A DNA stretch of 64,000 nt from Pseudomonas umsongensis (GTDB taxonomy: Bacteria; Pseudomonadota; Gammaproteobacteria; Pseudomonadales; Pseudomonadaceae): positions 806,001 through 870,000 of the forward strand of contig NZ_NIWU01000001.1 of assembly GCF_002236105.1 (NCBI RefSeq). Direction: 5' to 3'. Positions 18,232-29,080 of this stretch are shown one piece after another. The notes below the pieces were generated by a model, which was given only the letters and a program-made list of their open reading frames with translations, was not told the origin of the DNA and did no database searches. The number at the start of each line of letters is the position of its first letter. The first letter of the stretch is position 1. Both the position numbers and the translations under genes were made by a program.

Positions 18232-20226
18232 ATGACGGCTGAAAAACCTGGTGAGTTGAGCTACAACCCGCACATTCCACTGTCACAGGCGTTGTTATTG
18301 CCGCGAATCGTAATCGAAAACACCATGCCGACCCTGGATGGCGGGCAGTTCGCCGTCAAGGCCGTGGAAGGCCAGGATGTGGTGGTGACCAGCAAGGTTT
18401 TTGCCGACGGTCACGACAAACTGGCCGTGCGGATTCGCTGGCAGGCCGATGGCGATGAGGCCTGGCATAGCGAGGTCATGATCGAGCTGGGTAATAATGG
18501 CTGGCAGGGGCAGTTTCGCGTGCAGGCGCAGGGGCGTCATGTTTTCTGTATCGAGGCCTGGATCGATCAGTTCGCCAGCTTTTGCTATGAACTGGAGAAA
18601 AAGCACACTGCGGGCGTGCCTGTCAGCCTGGAACTGCAAGAAGGTCGCCTTCACGTTCAGCAAGCCGCCGAACGCACCGAAGGTCAATTGAGTGAGCAAT
18701 TGGCAGCCTTGCATCACGAACTGTCGGGGCTGCTCGAAACCGAGCAGGTTGCACTGTTTCTGCACCCTCGTAGCGCTGATTTGATGGCCCAGGCCAATCA
18801 TCGTGCCTACCTGAGCCTGAGCCCGGAGTACCCGGTCGATGTGGAACGTGAGCTGGCGCAGTTCGCCAGCTGGTATGAACTGTTCCCGCGCTCGATCACC
18901 GACGATCCCGCGCGCCACGGTACTTTCAATGACGTGCATTCGCGGCTGGCGATGATCCAGGACATGGGCTTCGACGTGTTGTACTTCCCGCCGATCCACC
19001 CCATCGGTCGCAGTTATCGCAAAGGCCCGAACAACTCCCTGACCGCCGGTCCCGACGATCCCGGCAGCCCCTATGCCATCGGCAGTGAAGAGGGCGGGCA
19101 CGAGGCGATTCATTCGCAGTTGGGCACCCGCGAAGACTTCCGCCGCCTGGTCGCAGCCGCGGCTGATCATGGTCTGGAAATTGCCCTCGATTTTGCCATT
19201 CAATGTTCCCAGGACCACCCATGGCTGCAGCAACATCCGGGCTGGTTCAATTGGCGGCCGGACGGCACGATCAAGTACGCGGAGAACCCGCCGAAAAAAT
19301 ACCAGGACATCGTCAATGTCGACTTTTATGCCGTCGAGGCGATTCCCAGCCTCTGGATCGAGTTGCGCGATATCGTCGTGGGTTGGGTGCTGGAGGGCGT
19401 GAAGTTGTTTCGCGTGGACAATCCGCACACCAAACCGTTGCCGTTCTGGCAATGGCTGATCGCCGATGTGCGGGCGCTGTACCCTGACGTGATCTTCCTC
19501 GCCGAAGCGTTTACCACTCCGGCGATGATGGCGCGGCTGGGCAAGGTCGGTTATTCGCAGAGCTACACCTACTTCACCTGGCGCAACACCAAGCAGGAGC
19601 TGGCCACCTATTTCACCGAACTCAACGAGTCGCCGTGGCGCGAGTGCTACCGGCCGAATTTCTTCGTCAATACGCCGGACATCAACCCGGCATTCCTGCA
19701 TGAATCCGGCCGCCCCGGTTTTCTGATTCGCGCCGCCCTGGCAACCATGGGTTCGGGGTTGTGGGGCATGTACTCCGGCTTTGAATTGTGTGAGTCGGCG
19801 GCGATTCCAGGCAAGGAGGAATACCTCGACTCCGAGAAGTACGAGATCCGACCCAGGGACTTCAACGCCCCCGGCAACATCATTGCCGAGATCGCCCAGC
19901 TCAATCGTATCCGCCGGCAAAACCCGGCGCTGCACACGCACCTGGGCCTGAAGGTCTACAACACCTGGAACGACAACATCCTCTACTTCGGCAAGCGTAG
20001 CGCCGATGGCAGCAATTTCATCCTGGTGGCGGTCAACCTCGATCCGCACAACGTGCAGGAGGCGAATTTCGAGTTGCCGCTGTGGGAGATGGGTTTGCCG
20101 GACGATGCCAGCACCCAGGGCGAAGACTTGATGAACGGCCATCGCTGGACCTGGCACGGCAAGTACCAGTTCATGCGCATCGATCCGGCGTATCAGCCGT
20201 TCGGGATCTGGCGAATTACCCCCTAG
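18232..20226 (+). CDS. glgE: Alpha-1,4-glucan:maltose-1-phosphate maltosyltransferase GlgE
   Basis: GH13_3 enzyme of 664 residues that transfers maltosyl units from maltose 1-phosphate to the end of an alpha-1,4-glucan, building glycogen-like polymer in the cytoplasm. An N-terminal beta-sandwich domain with an inserted helical segment precedes the catalytic barrel. The nucleophile is Asp396 in KLFRVDNPHTK, and the acid/base glutamate lies in VIFLAEAFTTP. PPIHPIGRSYRKG is a family hallmark. The start at 18232 is chosen for GTAAGGAGAG just upstream. It leads the operon glgE-treS-glgB, whose products act in sequence in the GlgE pathway. Confidence 0.96.
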   Translation: MTAEKPGELSYNPHIPLSQALLLPRIVIENTMPTLDGGQFAVKAVEGQDVVVTSKVFADGHDKLAVRIRWQADGDEAWHSEVMIELGNNGWQGQFRVQAQGRHVFCIEAWIDQFASFCYELEKKHTAGVPVSLELQEGRLHVQQAAERTEGQLSEQLAALHHELSGLLETEQVALFLHPRSADLMAQANHRAYLSLSPEYPVDVERELAQFASWYELFPRSITDDPARHGTFNDVHSRLAMIQDMGFDVLYFPPIHPIGRSYRKGPNNSLTAGPDDPGSPYAIGSEEGGHEAIHSQLGTREDFRRLVAAAADHGLEIALDFAIQCSQDHPWLQQHPGWFNWRPDGTIKYAENPPKKYQDIVNVDFYAVEAIPSLWIELRDIVVGWVLEGVKLFRVDNPHTKPLPFWQWLIADVRALYPDVIFLAEAFTTPAMMARLGKVGYSQSYTYFTWRNTKQELATYFTELNESPWRECYRPNFFVNTPDINPAFLHESGRPGFLIRAALATMGSGLWGMYSGFELCESAAIPGKEEYLDSEKYEIRPRDFNAPGNIIAEIAQLNRIRRQNPALHTHLGLKVYNTWNDNILYFGKRSADGSNFILVAVNLDPHNVQEANFELPLWEMGLPDDASTQGEDLMNGHRWTWHGKYQFMRIDPAYQPFGIWRITP

Positions 20227-20231
20227 CCCAA

Positions 20232-20262
20232 GATCGTTCCCACGCTCTGCGTGGGAACGATC
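20232..20262. repeat. Palindromic REP-like hairpin (type C)
   Basis: A perfect palindrome of the form GATCGTTCCCACGC-tct-GCGTGGGAACGATC lies between glgE and treS. The same unit occurs in the large repeats near 34.75 and 36.55 kb and twice after sfnG at 54.3-54.4 kb. Confidence 0.9.
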
Positions 20263-20301
20263 CGCGTCAGGGCGTTCTTTCGTATTCAACAGGAGTTTCA
20301 A

Positions 20302-23300
20302 ATGGCGAAGAAACCCAAGGCAGCCACCTTTATCAAGGACCCGCTCTGGTACAAGGACGCGGTCATCTATCAAGTTCACGTCAAATCCTATTTCGACTCC
20401 AATAACGACGGGATCGGCGATTTTCCGGGCCTGATCGCCAAGCTCGACTACATTGCCGACCTGGGCGTCAATACTATCTGGCTGTTGCCGTTCTATCCTT
20501 CGCCGCGTCGCGACGATGGTTATGACATCGCCGAATATCGTGGCGTGCACAGCGACTACGGCACCATGGCCGACGCCAAGCGCTTCATCGCCGAGGCGCA
20601 TAAACGTGGTCTGCGGGTGATCACCGAACTGGTCATCAACCACACCTCGGACCAGCACGCCTGGTTCCAGCGCGCACGCAAGGCCAAGAAAGGTTCGGCC
20701 GCGCGGGATTTCTACGTGTGGTCCGATGACGATCAAAAGTACGACGGCACCCGCATCATCTTTCTCGACACTGAAAAATCCAACTGGACCTGGGACCCGG
20801 TGGCCGGCCAATACTTTTGGCACCGCTTCTATTCACACCAGCCCGATCTGAATTTCGATAACCCGCAGGTGATGAAAGCGGTGCTGTCGGTCATGCGCTA
20901 CTGGCTGGACATGGGCATCGACGGGTTGCGCCTCGACGCGATCCCGTACCTGATCGAGCGCGACGGCACCAACAACGAGAACCTGCCGGAAACCCACGAC
21001 GTTCTCAAAAAGATCCGTGCCGAAATCGACGCCAATTACCCCGACCGCATGCTGCTGGCCGAGGCCAACCAATGGCCGGAGGACACGCAGCTGTATTTCG
21101 GCGACACCGATAAAAAGGGCCTGAACGGCGACGAATGCCACATGGCGTTTCACTTCCCGTTGATGCCGCGCATGTACATGGCGCTGGCCCAGGAAGACCG
21201 TTTTCCGATCACCGACATCTTGCGCCAGACCCCGGAGATCCCGGCCAATTGCCAATGGGCGATTTTCCTGCGCAACCACGATGAGCTCACCTTGGAGATG
21301 GTCACCGACAAGGAGCGTGACTACCTGTGGAATTACTACGCGGCCGATCGACGGGCGCGGATCAACCTGGGGATTCGCCGGCGCCTGGCGCCGTTGATGG
21401 AGCGTGATCGCCGGCGCGTGGAGTTGCTCAACAGCCTGTTGCTGTCGATGCCCGGCACGCCGACCTTGTACTACGGTGACGAGATCGGCATGGGCGACAA
21501 CATCTACCTCGGCGATCGCGACGGTGTGCGCACGCCGATGCAGTGGTCGATCGACCGCAACGGCGGGTTTTCCCGCGCCGACCCGGCCAGCCTGGTGCTG
21601 CCGCCGATCATGGACCCGCAATATGGCTACCTGTCGGTCAATGTCGAAACCCAGGCCGGCGACCCGCATTCGCTGTTGAACTGGACCAGGCGCATGTTAA
21701 CGGTGCGCAAGCAGTCCAAGGCGTTCGGGCGCGGTACCTTGAAAATGCTCTCGCCGACCAATCGCCGGGTGCTGGCCTATACCCGCGAATACACCGGGCC
21801 TGACGGCAAGCATGAAATCATCCTGTGCGTGGCCAACGTTTCGCGCAGCGCCCAGGCCGTGGAGCTGGACCTGTCGGCATACGTCGGCATGGTGCCTGTG
21901 GAGATGCTTGGCGGTAATGCGTTTCCACCCATCGGCCAATTGAGCTTCCTCCTGACCCTGGCGCCCTATGGGTTCTACTGGTTCGGCCTCGCCGCGGAGA
22001 ACCAGATGCCGAGCTGGCATGTGGAACCGGCGCAAAGCCTACCGGACTTCACCACGCTGGTGCTGAAAAAGCGCATGGAAGAGTTGCTCGAAGCGCCTTC
22101 ACGCACCACGCTGGAGCAGGGCATCCTGCCGAACTGGCTGCAGAACCGCCGCTGGTTCGCCGGCAAGGACGCGGCCATCGAGAAGGTCAATCTGGCCTAC
22201 GGTGTGCGATTTGGCGATGCGCAGCACCCCGTGTTGTTGAGTGAAATCGAAGTCACCGGTGGCGGCCAGACCAGTCGCTACCAACTGCCGTTCGGCTTTA
22301 TTGCCGAAGACCAGGTCGGCACGGCATTGCCCCAGCAACTGGCCTTGTCACGGGTGCGCCGTGGCCCGCAGGTTGGCCTGATCACTGATGCCTTCAGCCT
22401 GGAAAACTTTATTCGCGCGGTATTGCAGGGCATGCAGAACAGCACGGTGTTGCCTTCCGATGGCGGTGAAATCCGTTTTGAACCCACCGCCGAGCTCGCC
22501 AAACTGGGCCTGACGGCAGAGTCGGATGTGCGTTACCTGTCCGCCGAGCAATCCAACAGTTCGGTGGTGGTCGGCAACAGCCTGGTGTTGAAACTGATCC
22601 GCAAGGTTGCGTCGGGCGTGCACCCGGAACTGGAAATGAGCGCCTATCTGACCGCTGCCGGCTTCGGCAATATCTCGCCGTTGCTGGGCGCGGTAGTGCG
22701 TCGGGATGCGGCAGGCGAAGATAACCTGCTGATGATCGCCCAAGGCTACTTGAGTAATCAGGGCGATGCCTGGGAATGGACCCAGAACAATCTGGAGCGA
22801 GCGTTGCGCGACGAACTCGCGGACGCCATGTCCGAGCAGGAACAGCATTACAACGCACTTGGCGAGTTGAAGGATTTCGCCGCCATGCTCGGCCAGCGCC
22901 TGGGTGAAATGCACCAAGTGCTGGCGGCATCAAGTGAAAATCCTGACTTTGATCCGCAGATCACTACGCAAAAGGATGCGTCCGCGACGGGCAAGGATGT
23001 CGTGGCACAAATCGAGCATGCATTGAAATTGCTCAAGCAGCATCAACATGAACTGAACCCTGCGGACAAAACCCTGGTCAGCCGTTTACTGGAGCATAAA
23101 AAGGCCATTCTCAGCCATGTCCAGGAGTTGGCCAAAAAGACCGCGGGTGGACTGCGGATCCGTGTACACGGTGATTTGCACCTCGGCCAGGTGCTGGTGA
23201 TCAAGGGTGACGCGTACCTGATCGACTTCGAAGGCGAACCGGCGCGGCCTTTGCCGGAGCGTCGGGGCAAGCACAGCCCGTACAAGGATGTCAGTGGTGT

Positions 23301-23643
23301 ACTGCGCTCTTTCGACTATGCGGCGGCCATGACCATCAACGTGCATAACGTTGATAACACAGCCCATGCCCAGGACGCTCGCCGGCGGGTCGGCGATCGC
23401 TATTTGAGTGAGGCAAGGCAGGCATTTATCCACGCTTATCGGCTGGCGGCAGCTACGCTTGGCCATGCGTGGCAAGATCCGGATGGCGAAGATGCCGCCT
23501 TGGCATTGTTCGGCCTGGAGAAGGCGGCGTATGAAGTGGCCTACGAGGCGGAAAACCGCCCCGGCTGGCTGCCCGTGCCGTTGCACGGTTTATATGGATT
23601 ATTGAGTGGGCTTAAACCCTTTTCCGATCTTGGTGGAGAGTAG
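20302..23643 (+). CDS. treS: Trehalose synthase fused to maltokinase (TreS-Mak)
   Basis: A 1113-residue bifunctional protein. The N-terminal GH13_16 half interconverts trehalose and maltose: the nucleophile is Asp212 in [10 protein letters not shown], the acid/base glutamate is in [11 protein letters not shown], and the third acid is in FLRNHDEL. The C-terminal half, from about residue 600, is a maltokinase (Pep2-like) that phosphorylates maltose; [14 protein letters not shown] carries the catalytic aspartate and YLIDFEGEP the metal-binding aspartate. Fusion channels maltose straight to maltose 1-phosphate, the GlgE substrate. AGGAG is six bases before ATG 20302, which is preferred to the longer frame from 20251 that would translate a palindrome. 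It ends two bases before glgB. Confidence 0.96.
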   Translation: MAKKPKAATFIKDPLWYKDAVIYQVHVKSYFDSNNDGIGDFPGLIAKLDYIADLGVNTIWLLPFYPSPRRDDGYDIAEYRGVHSDYGTMADAKRFIAEAHKRGLRVITELVINHTSDQHAWFQRARKAKKGSAARDFYVWSDDDQKYDGTRIIFLDTEKSNWTWDPVAGQYFWHRFYSHQPDLNFDNPQVMKAVLSVMRYWLDMGIDGLRLDAIPYLIERDGTNNENLPETHDVLKKIRAEIDANYPDRMLLAEANQWPEDTQLYFGDTDKKGLNGDECHMAFHFPLMPRMYMALAQEDRFPITDILRQTPEIPANCQWAIFLRNHDELTLEMVTDKERDYLWNYYAADRRARINLGIRRRLAPLMERDRRRVELLNSLLLSMPGTPTLYYGDEIGMGDNIYLGDRDGVRTPMQWSIDRNGGFSRADPASLVLPPIMDPQYGYLSVNVETQAGDPHSLLNWTRRMLTVRKQSKAFGRGTLKMLSPTNRRVLAYTREYTGPDGKHEIILCVANVSRSAQAVELDLSAYVGMVPVEMLGGNAFPPIGQLSFLLTLAPYGFYWFGLAAENQMPSWHVEPAQSLPDFTTLVLKKRMEELLEAPSRTTLEQGILPNWLQNRRWFAGKDAAIEKVNLAYGVRFGDAQHPVLLSEIEVTGGGQTSRYQLPFGFIAEDQVGTALPQQLALSRVRRGPQVGLITDAFSLENFIRAVLQGMQNSTVLPSDGGEIRFEPTAELAKLGLTAESDVRYLSAEQSNSSVVVGNSLVLKLIRKVASGVHPELEMSAYLTAAGFGNISPLLGAVVRRDAAGEDNLLMIAQGYLSNQGDAWEWTQNNLERALRDELADAMSEQEQHYNALGELKDFAAMLGQRLGEMHQVLAASSENPDFDPQITTQKDASATGKDVVAQIEHALKLLKQHQHELNPADKTLVSRLLEHKKAILSHVQELAKKTAGGLRIRVHGDLHLGQVLVIKGDAYLIDFEGEPARPLPERRGKHSPYKDVSGVLRSFDYAAAMTINVHNVDNTAHAQDARRRVGDRYLSEARQAFIHAYRLAAATLGHAWQDPDGEDAALALFGLEKAAYEVAYEAENRPGWLPVPLHGLYGLLSGLKPFSDLGGE

Positions 23644-23645
23644 TC

Positions 23646-25880
23646 ATGAGTTTCTCGAACAAGGAACAGGGTCATCATCACAGTGAAGCGCTGCTACCCA
23701 GGGCGCGGGATATCGATGCGCTGGTGCGTGCCGAGCATCGCGATCCCTTTGCCATTCTCGGCCCCCACGGCGATGGTGCCGGCGGACAATTCATCCGCGC
23801 TTATCTACCGGGCGCCTTGAGCGTGCAGGTGGTGGGCAAGGAATCCGGGGAGGAGCTGGGCAACCTGGAAGCGACCCAGACCCCAGGGTTGTTCGTCGGG
23901 CATTTCCCGCGGGCACAGCCGTATCTGTTGCGAACCCGCTGGGCCGGTGGCGAACAAATTTCCGAAGATCCCTACAGTTTTGGTCCATTGCTGGGTGACA
24001 TGGATTTGTACCTGTTTGCCGAAGGCAATCACCGCGACTTGAGCAGCGCCCTGGGTGCCCAGTTGAAGACCGTGGACGGTGTCGATGGCGTGCGGTTCGC
24101 CGTATGGGCACCGAACGCCAGGCGGGTGTCGGTGGTAGGTGACTTCAACGTCTGGGACGGTCGTCGCCACCCCATGCGCCTGCGCCATCCCACCGGTGTC
24201 TGGGAACTGTTCATTCCACGCCTGCAAGCGGGGGAGGCCTACAAATACGAAATCCTCGGCAAGGACGGAATCCTGCCGCTCAAGGCAGACCCCATGGCGC
24301 TGGCCACCAGCCTGCCACCGGACACCGCCTCGAAAGTCGCCCCACCTTTACGGATCGACTGGCAGGATCAGGACTGGATGCAGTCGCGTGGCGAGCGCCA
24401 GCGCCCGACGGCGCCGTTGTCGATCTACGAATTGCACGCCGGTTCCTGGCAGTGCGAGCTGGACGACCTGGGTGAAGTGGCCCGTCAATACACCTGGCCG
24501 GAACTGGCCGAGCGGCTGATTCCGTATGTCAAGGAGCTGGGTTTTACCCACATTGAGCTGATGCCGATCATGGAACACCCGTTCGGCGGCTCCTGGGGCT
24601 ATCAGTTGCTTTCGCAGTTTGCCACCAGCGCCCGCTACGGAACGGGCGACGAATTCGCTGCCTTCGTCAACGATTGTCACGTGGCGGGAATCGGCGTGAT
24701 CCTCGACTGGGTGCCGGCGCATTTCCCCACCGACACCCATGGCCTGGCCCAGTTCGACGGCACTGCGCTGTACGAATACGGTAATCCTCAGGAAGGCTTT
24801 CACCAGGACTGGGACACCCTGATCTACAACCTGGGCCGCACCGAAGTGCACGGCTACATGCTGGCGTCGGCGCTGCACTGGCTCAAGCATTTCCACGTCG
24901 ATGGCCTGCGGGTCGATGCAGTGGCGTCGATGCTGTACCGCGATTACTCGCGCAAGGCCGGCGAGTGGGTGCCCAACCGCCATGGCGGTCGCGAGAACCT
25001 GGAGGCCATCGACTTCCTGCGTCACCTCAATGACGTCGTGGCAGTGGAAGCTCCCGGGGCGCTGGTGATCGCCGAAGAGTCCACGGCCTGGCCCGGCGTC
25101 AGCCAGAGCACACAGCAGGGTGGCCTGGGTTTCGCCTATAAGTGGAACATGGGCTGGATGCACGATTCGCTGCACTACATTCAGCAAGACCCGGTGTACC
25201 GCGCCCATCACCACAACGAACTCAGTTTCGGCCTGGTGTACGCCTGGTCCGAGCGATTCATCCTGCCGATTTCCCACGATGAAGTGGTGCACGGCAAGCA
25301 CTCGCTGATCGACAAGATGCCCGGCGACCGCTGGCAGAAATTCGCCAACCTGCGAGCCTACCTGAGTTTCATGTGGACCCACCCGGGCAAGAAACTGTTG
25401 TTCATGGGTTGCGAGTTCGGCCAATGGCGCGAGTGGAACCACGACCAGCAGCTCGATTGGTACCTGTTGCAGTACTCCGAGCACAAAGGCGTGCAGAAGC
25501 TGGTGAGTGACCTCAATCGGCTGTATCGCGAGGAGCCGGCGCTGCATGAGCAGGACGACGTGCCCCAAGGCTTCCAGTGGCTGATCGGCGACGACGCGAT
25601 CAACAGTGTCTACGCCTGGATGCGCTGGAGCAAGGACGGCCAGCCGATCCTGGTGGTTGCCAACTTCACGCCGGTGCCACGCGAGGGTTATCGGGTGGGC
25701 GTGCCGTTTGCCGGGCAGTGGAGCGAGATGTTCAACAGCGATTCGTCGATCTATGCCGGGTCCAACTATGGCAACAGTGGCGGGGTGACCGCCGAGCAAA
25801 CGCCGAGCCATGGCCAGGCCCTGTCGCTGGCGCTGAACCTGCCGCCGCTGGCGGTGTTGATGTTGCGGCCGGCGGGGTAA
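23646..25880 (+). CDS. glgB: 1,4-alpha-glucan branching enzyme GlgB
   Basis: GH13_9 enzyme of 744 residues that cuts alpha-1,4 chains and rejoins them as alpha-1,6 branches. The N-terminal N1 and CBM48 modules are present ([11 protein letters not shown], then [20 protein letters not shown]). In the barrel the nucleophile is Asp424 in [11 protein letters not shown], the acid/base glutamate is in [11 protein letters not shown], and the third acid is in [24 protein letters not shown] is a family signature. Two bases separate it from treS, so the two are co-transcribed. It supplies branches to the polymer made by GlgE. Confidence 0.97.
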   Translation: MSFSNKEQGHHHSEALLPRARDIDALVRAEHRDPFAILGPHGDGAGGQFIRAYLPGALSVQVVGKESGEELGNLEATQTPGLFVGHFPRAQPYLLRTRWAGGEQISEDPYSFGPLLGDMDLYLFAEGNHRDLSSALGAQLKTVDGVDGVRFAVWAPNARRVSVVGDFNVWDGRRHPMRLRHPTGVWELFIPRLQAGEAYKYEILGKDGILPLKADPMALATSLPPDTASKVAPPLRIDWQDQDWMQSRGERQRPTAPLSIYELHAGSWQCELDDLGEVARQYTWPELAERLIPYVKELGFTHIELMPIMEHPFGGSWGYQLLSQFATSARYGTGDEFAAFVNDCHVAGIGVILDWVPAHFPTDTHGLAQFDGTALYEYGNPQEGFHQDWDTLIYNLGRTEVHGYMLASALHWLKHFHVDGLRVDAVASMLYRDYSRKAGEWVPNRHGGRENLEAIDFLRHLNDVVAVEAPGALVIAEESTAWPGVSQSTQQGGLGFAYKWNMGWMHDSLHYIQQDPVYRAHHHNELSFGLVYAWSERFILPISHDEVVHGKHSLIDKMPGDRWQKFANLRAYLSFMWTHPGKKLLFMGCEFGQWREWNHDQQLDWYLLQYSEHKGVQKLVSDLNRLYREEPALHEQDDVPQGFQWLIGDDAINSVYAWMRWSKDGQPILVVANFTPVPREGYRVGVPFAGQWSEMFNSDSSIYAGSNYGNSGGVTAEQTPSHGQALSLALNLPPLAVLMLRPAG

Positions 25881-25992
25881 GTCAGGCAGCCTGCGCTATC
25901 TCCGAATCGCTCTCCAGAGCGGGCTCGCCTCTACAGGGTATTGATCACGACATCAATCCACTCTGGAGGCGGGCCCGCCTGGATGTCGCCCA

Positions 25993-28740
25993 TCAAAAAT
26001 CCAGCCTCAGCCCGATTGTCGTCTTGCGACCATTCAACTCATTACTGTCAAGCTGGGTGTCGTAGCCTGCTTCGCCATACAGGCTCAAGGCGTCCGACAC
26101 TTGCAGCGTCATGCCCATGCTCAGGTTCAGTGTCGTGGATTTCTGCTGGGTGTCGATCGCTGTGGTGTCATTGAATGTCACCCGGTCGGTGCCGGACAAG
26201 GTATGCCAGACATGGGTGCGCACGTAGGGCTGCAGGGGCATATGGGCAACCTGATAAGTGCCGCGCAGTCGGGCACCGAAACGGGCTGTCAGGCTATTAT
26301 CGGCATCGAAGGTGACATCGGAGATGCCGTCGTTCTGGCTATCCAGGGCGCGTTGCTGGTGGATAAGTTGTACCTGCGGCTCCAGGACCCAGTCGCCGGA
26401 AACCTTTAGCGGGTAACCGGCCTCAAGCGAGAACGTAACGGCATGCCCATGGGTGTTGAGCTTGATCCCGCGGTTGGATTCGCTGTTGATATCCACACCC
26501 GTCCACATCAGTACAGTGTCGACGTACCAGCCGTAGGGGTCGATGAGCGTCCAGTACAGGCCCACGCTATCGCCACGCAGTGTGCTTGTACCGGCGTCCC
26601 GATGTTCGATTGCGCGATTGAATCCATCGATATCGCCTTGCGATTGGCTGTGACCGACGAAGATACCCAACTTTTGCGTCTGTCCATCGTCGCGGGTCCA
26701 TCCATACAAATCACTGCCGACCTGGTAACCCGATATCGAGCCGTCCAGACGTGGGCTGACCGTGCCGGCAAAACCTTGGCGACTGTCACTGGCATACATC
26801 CGGCCCCAGCCTGCCGGGAAGGCGCCGGCCTGATGCTGTTGGCTTTGGTCGCCTTGGCGTTCATGGAAAGTACCGAGTGCATTGAGCAGCATCTGATTGA
26901 TGGCAGGTAACAGCGCCGAATACACCGGGACTTCAGGGCGATAGGTCGGGATCGGCGGCTTGCCTGGTTCGATTTCCGGTAACTCCGGTCGAGTCGGCGG
27001 AAGCTCGTCTTCGGGGCTATCGATAATACCTGGCAGGGGCACGGGTGGATGTTCCGGCTCTGGCAATGGTACAGGCGGATTTTCCGGCTCGGGCAGAGGC
27101 ACGTGTGGATCTTCCGGCCCCGGCAGGGGCACAGGCGGGTTTTCGGGCTCGGGCAGGGGCACCGGTGGATGTTCCGGCCCCGGCAAGGGCACAGGTGGAT
27201 GTTCCGGTTCGGGCAGAGGAGGTGCTACCACGGCGGAGCGCAAGTACCAGTTCTGCGCAGTGCCCGGGATGACCCCTCCCTTGTACAGGTAATACTCAAA
27301 GGCACCTGCGGAGATGGGCCCGGGGTAAGTGAATGCCCGGTCACTGCCTGTGGCGCCCTTGAGTGCTTCCACCACCAGGATGCCGTTTTCCCGGGTCAAG
27401 TCTCCGGGGCCGGCGAGGTTGGTGATGTGCAGTGCGGTGGAACCTTGCAAAGTGCCTCGCTCCACAACCAGTTTGTCGCTGGCGGCGTTATCACCCGCCA
27501 ACACGCTGTGCAGCCGCAGTTCGCCCTTGTCGCCAATGTAGTTGCCCTCGACGGTAAGTCGATTGTCTGCACGGGCGTTGCCACTGGTCATGTCGATCAG
27601 CCCTTTGTTGTTCAAAGTGGCGAGCTGGCCAGAGTCATAAGGAGTGATGCTGCCCTGTTCGACCAGCAACACACTGCTGCCATGAATGTTGAGCGTGCCG
27701 GTGCCTGATACGCTGTCACCGAGGACGAAATTGCCGTCCAGGTTAAACCGCGAACCATTGTCCATGTTCACGGTTTCCCAGTGGGGATAGCGTGTGGGGC
27801 TCGCCGATTGGCTGTTGTCGAACGTCAGGGTGTCGCTGCCCAGGCCACCATCGATACTGGGAGTCGATGCCAGGCTGGTTTCCGTGTGATTGAGCAGTAG
27901 TGATTGATCGTCGCCGCCATTCAACAGCACAGCCGAGTGAATGAGCCCATGGGTGTCCCAGGTGAACAGGTCGTTGCCGCTGCCGGCAGGGACCTGGCCA
28001 TGGATCTCGCCGCCGCTGACCGTGATGAAGTTTGCACCGCCACTGACCATGATATTACCGCCGACGGTGCCGCCCTTGATGATGACGTTGTTGTTGTCGG
28101 TGCCGGCATCCAGATCACCGAGGATCCGACCGCCAAGCATTTCAAAGGTGTTGGCGTCCTGATTCATCGCGACCGCGCCAATCTGTCCTCCACTCATGAG
28201 TGCATGCTCGCCGTTTTCTAAAAGTCCGGTGATGACGCCGGTGCTCATGGTGAAGGTGTCATCGCCTGGCCCCTGGTTCACGGATATGAGGGTGCCACCG
28301 CTGATCGCCAATCGGTCGTTGCCGGCCCCTTGGTCGATAAGAGCTGCCGTACCGGCGCTGACCTGTGCGATGTCGGCACCGTCGCCCTGGCGGACCGTGC
28401 CACCAATGGTCCCATTGAAGAGTTGAAAGATGTTTGCGCCATCGCCCATGTCCACCGGGCCGAGGATGGCACCGGAGTTCATTGTCAGCAGATCATGGCC
28501 AGCGCCGAAAATAACAGGGCCATTGATGTTGCCGTTTCCGCTCTCGGGGAAAACCAGGCTGTTATTGCCGCTTGTGTCGGTGAGCCCTGGGCTGCTTCCG
28601 CTGCTGCAGGTGAAGCTGTCATCGGCGTTGGTGGGCACGAGCGTGCAGTCAGCATGGGAGGCCAGGGGCCAGAAAAACAGGGTAAAAATCGACAGGGCAA
28701 TAGTGCCCGGGAGCCTGAAGGCTGAAAACGGATTGCTCAT
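25993..28740 (-). CDS. Autotransporter with beta-helix-like passenger and proline-rich linker (AT1)
   Basis: Type Va-like surface protein of 915 residues. A signal peptide ends near SHA/DC. The passenger begins CTLVP with a second cysteine about 13 residues on, then has about a dozen imperfect repeats of roughly 20 residues with GAGND or GDGAN turns followed by SGG(x)I; these predict a right-handed beta-helix. A linker holds six tandem 10-residue PE(H/N)PPVPLP(G/E) units. The C-terminal 270 residues form the translocator barrel, starting near AGWGRMYASD and ending GLRLDF with the terminal phenylalanine expected for BAM recognition. GAGGATGGATC precedes ATG 28740. It is a paralogue of the gene at 30461-33016. 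Its ligand or activity is unknown. Confidence 0.88.
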   Translation of the reverse strand: MSNPFSAFRLPGTIALSIFTLFFWPLASHADCTLVPTNADDSFTCSSGSSPGLTDTSGNNSLVFPESGNGNINGPVIFGAGHDLLTMNSGAILGPVDMGDGANIFQLFNGTIGGTVRQGDGADIAQVSAGTAALIDQGAGNDRLAISGGTLISVNQGPGDDTFTMSTGVITGLLENGEHALMSGGQIGAVAMNQDANTFEMLGGRILGDLDAGTDNNNVIIKGGTVGGNIMVSGGANFITVSGGEIHGQVPAGSGNDLFTWDTHGLIHSAVLLNGGDDQSLLLNHTETSLASTPSIDGGLGSDTLTFDNSQSASPTRYPHWETVNMDNGSRFNLDGNFVLGDSVSGTGTLNIHGSSVLLVEQGSITPYDSGQLATLNNKGLIDMTSGNARADNRLTVEGNYIGDKGELRLHSVLAGDNAASDKLVVERGTLQGSTALHITNLAGPGDLTRENGILVVEALKGATGSDRAFTYPGPISAGAFEYYLYKGGVIPGTAQNWYLRSAVVAPPLPEPEHPPVPLPGPEHPPVPLPEPENPPVPLPGPEDPHVPLPEPENPPVPLPEPEHPPVPLPGIIDSPEDELPPTRPELPEIEPGKPPIPTYRPEVPVYSALLPAINQMLLNALGTFHERQGDQSQQHQAGAFPAGWGRMYASDSRQGFAGTVSPRLDGSISGYQVGSDLYGWTRDDGQTQKLGIFVGHSQSQGDIDGFNRAIEHRDAGTSTLRGDSVGLYWTLIDPYGWYVDTVLMWTGVDINSESNRGIKLNTHGHAVTFSLEAGYPLKVSGDWVLEPQVQLIHQQRALDSQNDGISDVTFDADNSLTARFGARLRGTYQVAHMPLQPYVRTHVWHTLSGTDRVTFNDTTAIDTQQKSTTLNLSMGMTLQVSDALSLYGEAGYDTQLDSNELNGRKTTIGLRLDF
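27028..27207 (-). repeat. 30-bp tandem repeat, six copies, in the AT1 linker
   Basis: Six in-frame 30-bp units encode PEHPPVPLPG with variation at H/N/D and G/E. The period is exact. Such arrays change copy number by slippage, which would lengthen or shorten the stalk between passenger and barrel. Confidence 0.92.
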
Positions 28741-29080
28741 GATCCATCCTCGCAAGACGTGCTGCTCCCGCTCCTGCGGGGCAGGCCATGGCAACGTCAA
28801 GAGCGATACGGATCAGGAACTGCAGGTTTCCTGCGCGAAGTCATCGGGCAATGCAACCGGTCGGCATGGTTTTTACGACTGCGCATTACAAGGCACAGTG
28901 TTTTCCCACGGTACCAACAGGTTGTTTGAGGCGCTACTGTCAGAAATAACAGGTGACGAACTATTGGGGCTGGCGAACCTCCGGTTCAGGCGTCATGGGG
29001 TAGCCGGCATTGCGGTGTGTCGGACACACCGCATCGTTGCCTTCACCAGCAAATTGGCTATCACCAGTGCGCGCAGCTGC
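28741..29080. other. Gap between AT1 and AT2
   Basis: Holds the upstream region of AT1 and the downstream region of AT2. The only clear structure is the dyad at 29012-29032. No gene or sure promoter is seen. Confidence 0.5.
29012..29032. other. Perfect 10-bp dyad with one-base centre
   Basis: GCGGTGTGTC and GACACACCGC flank a single G. It could be the terminator hairpin of AT2 or an operator for AT1; there is no T-run on the minus strand. Confidence 0.5.

Noticed and set aside
18295..20823. 842-codon open frame on the minus strand opposite glgE and treS
   Set aside because: A shadow of high-GC codon use; the plus-strand proteins have full catalytic motifs and no motif is seen in the shadow.
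26960..27292. Gly/Ser-rich plus-strand frame opposite the AT1 linker
   Set aside because: It is the antisense of the 30-bp proline-rich array.
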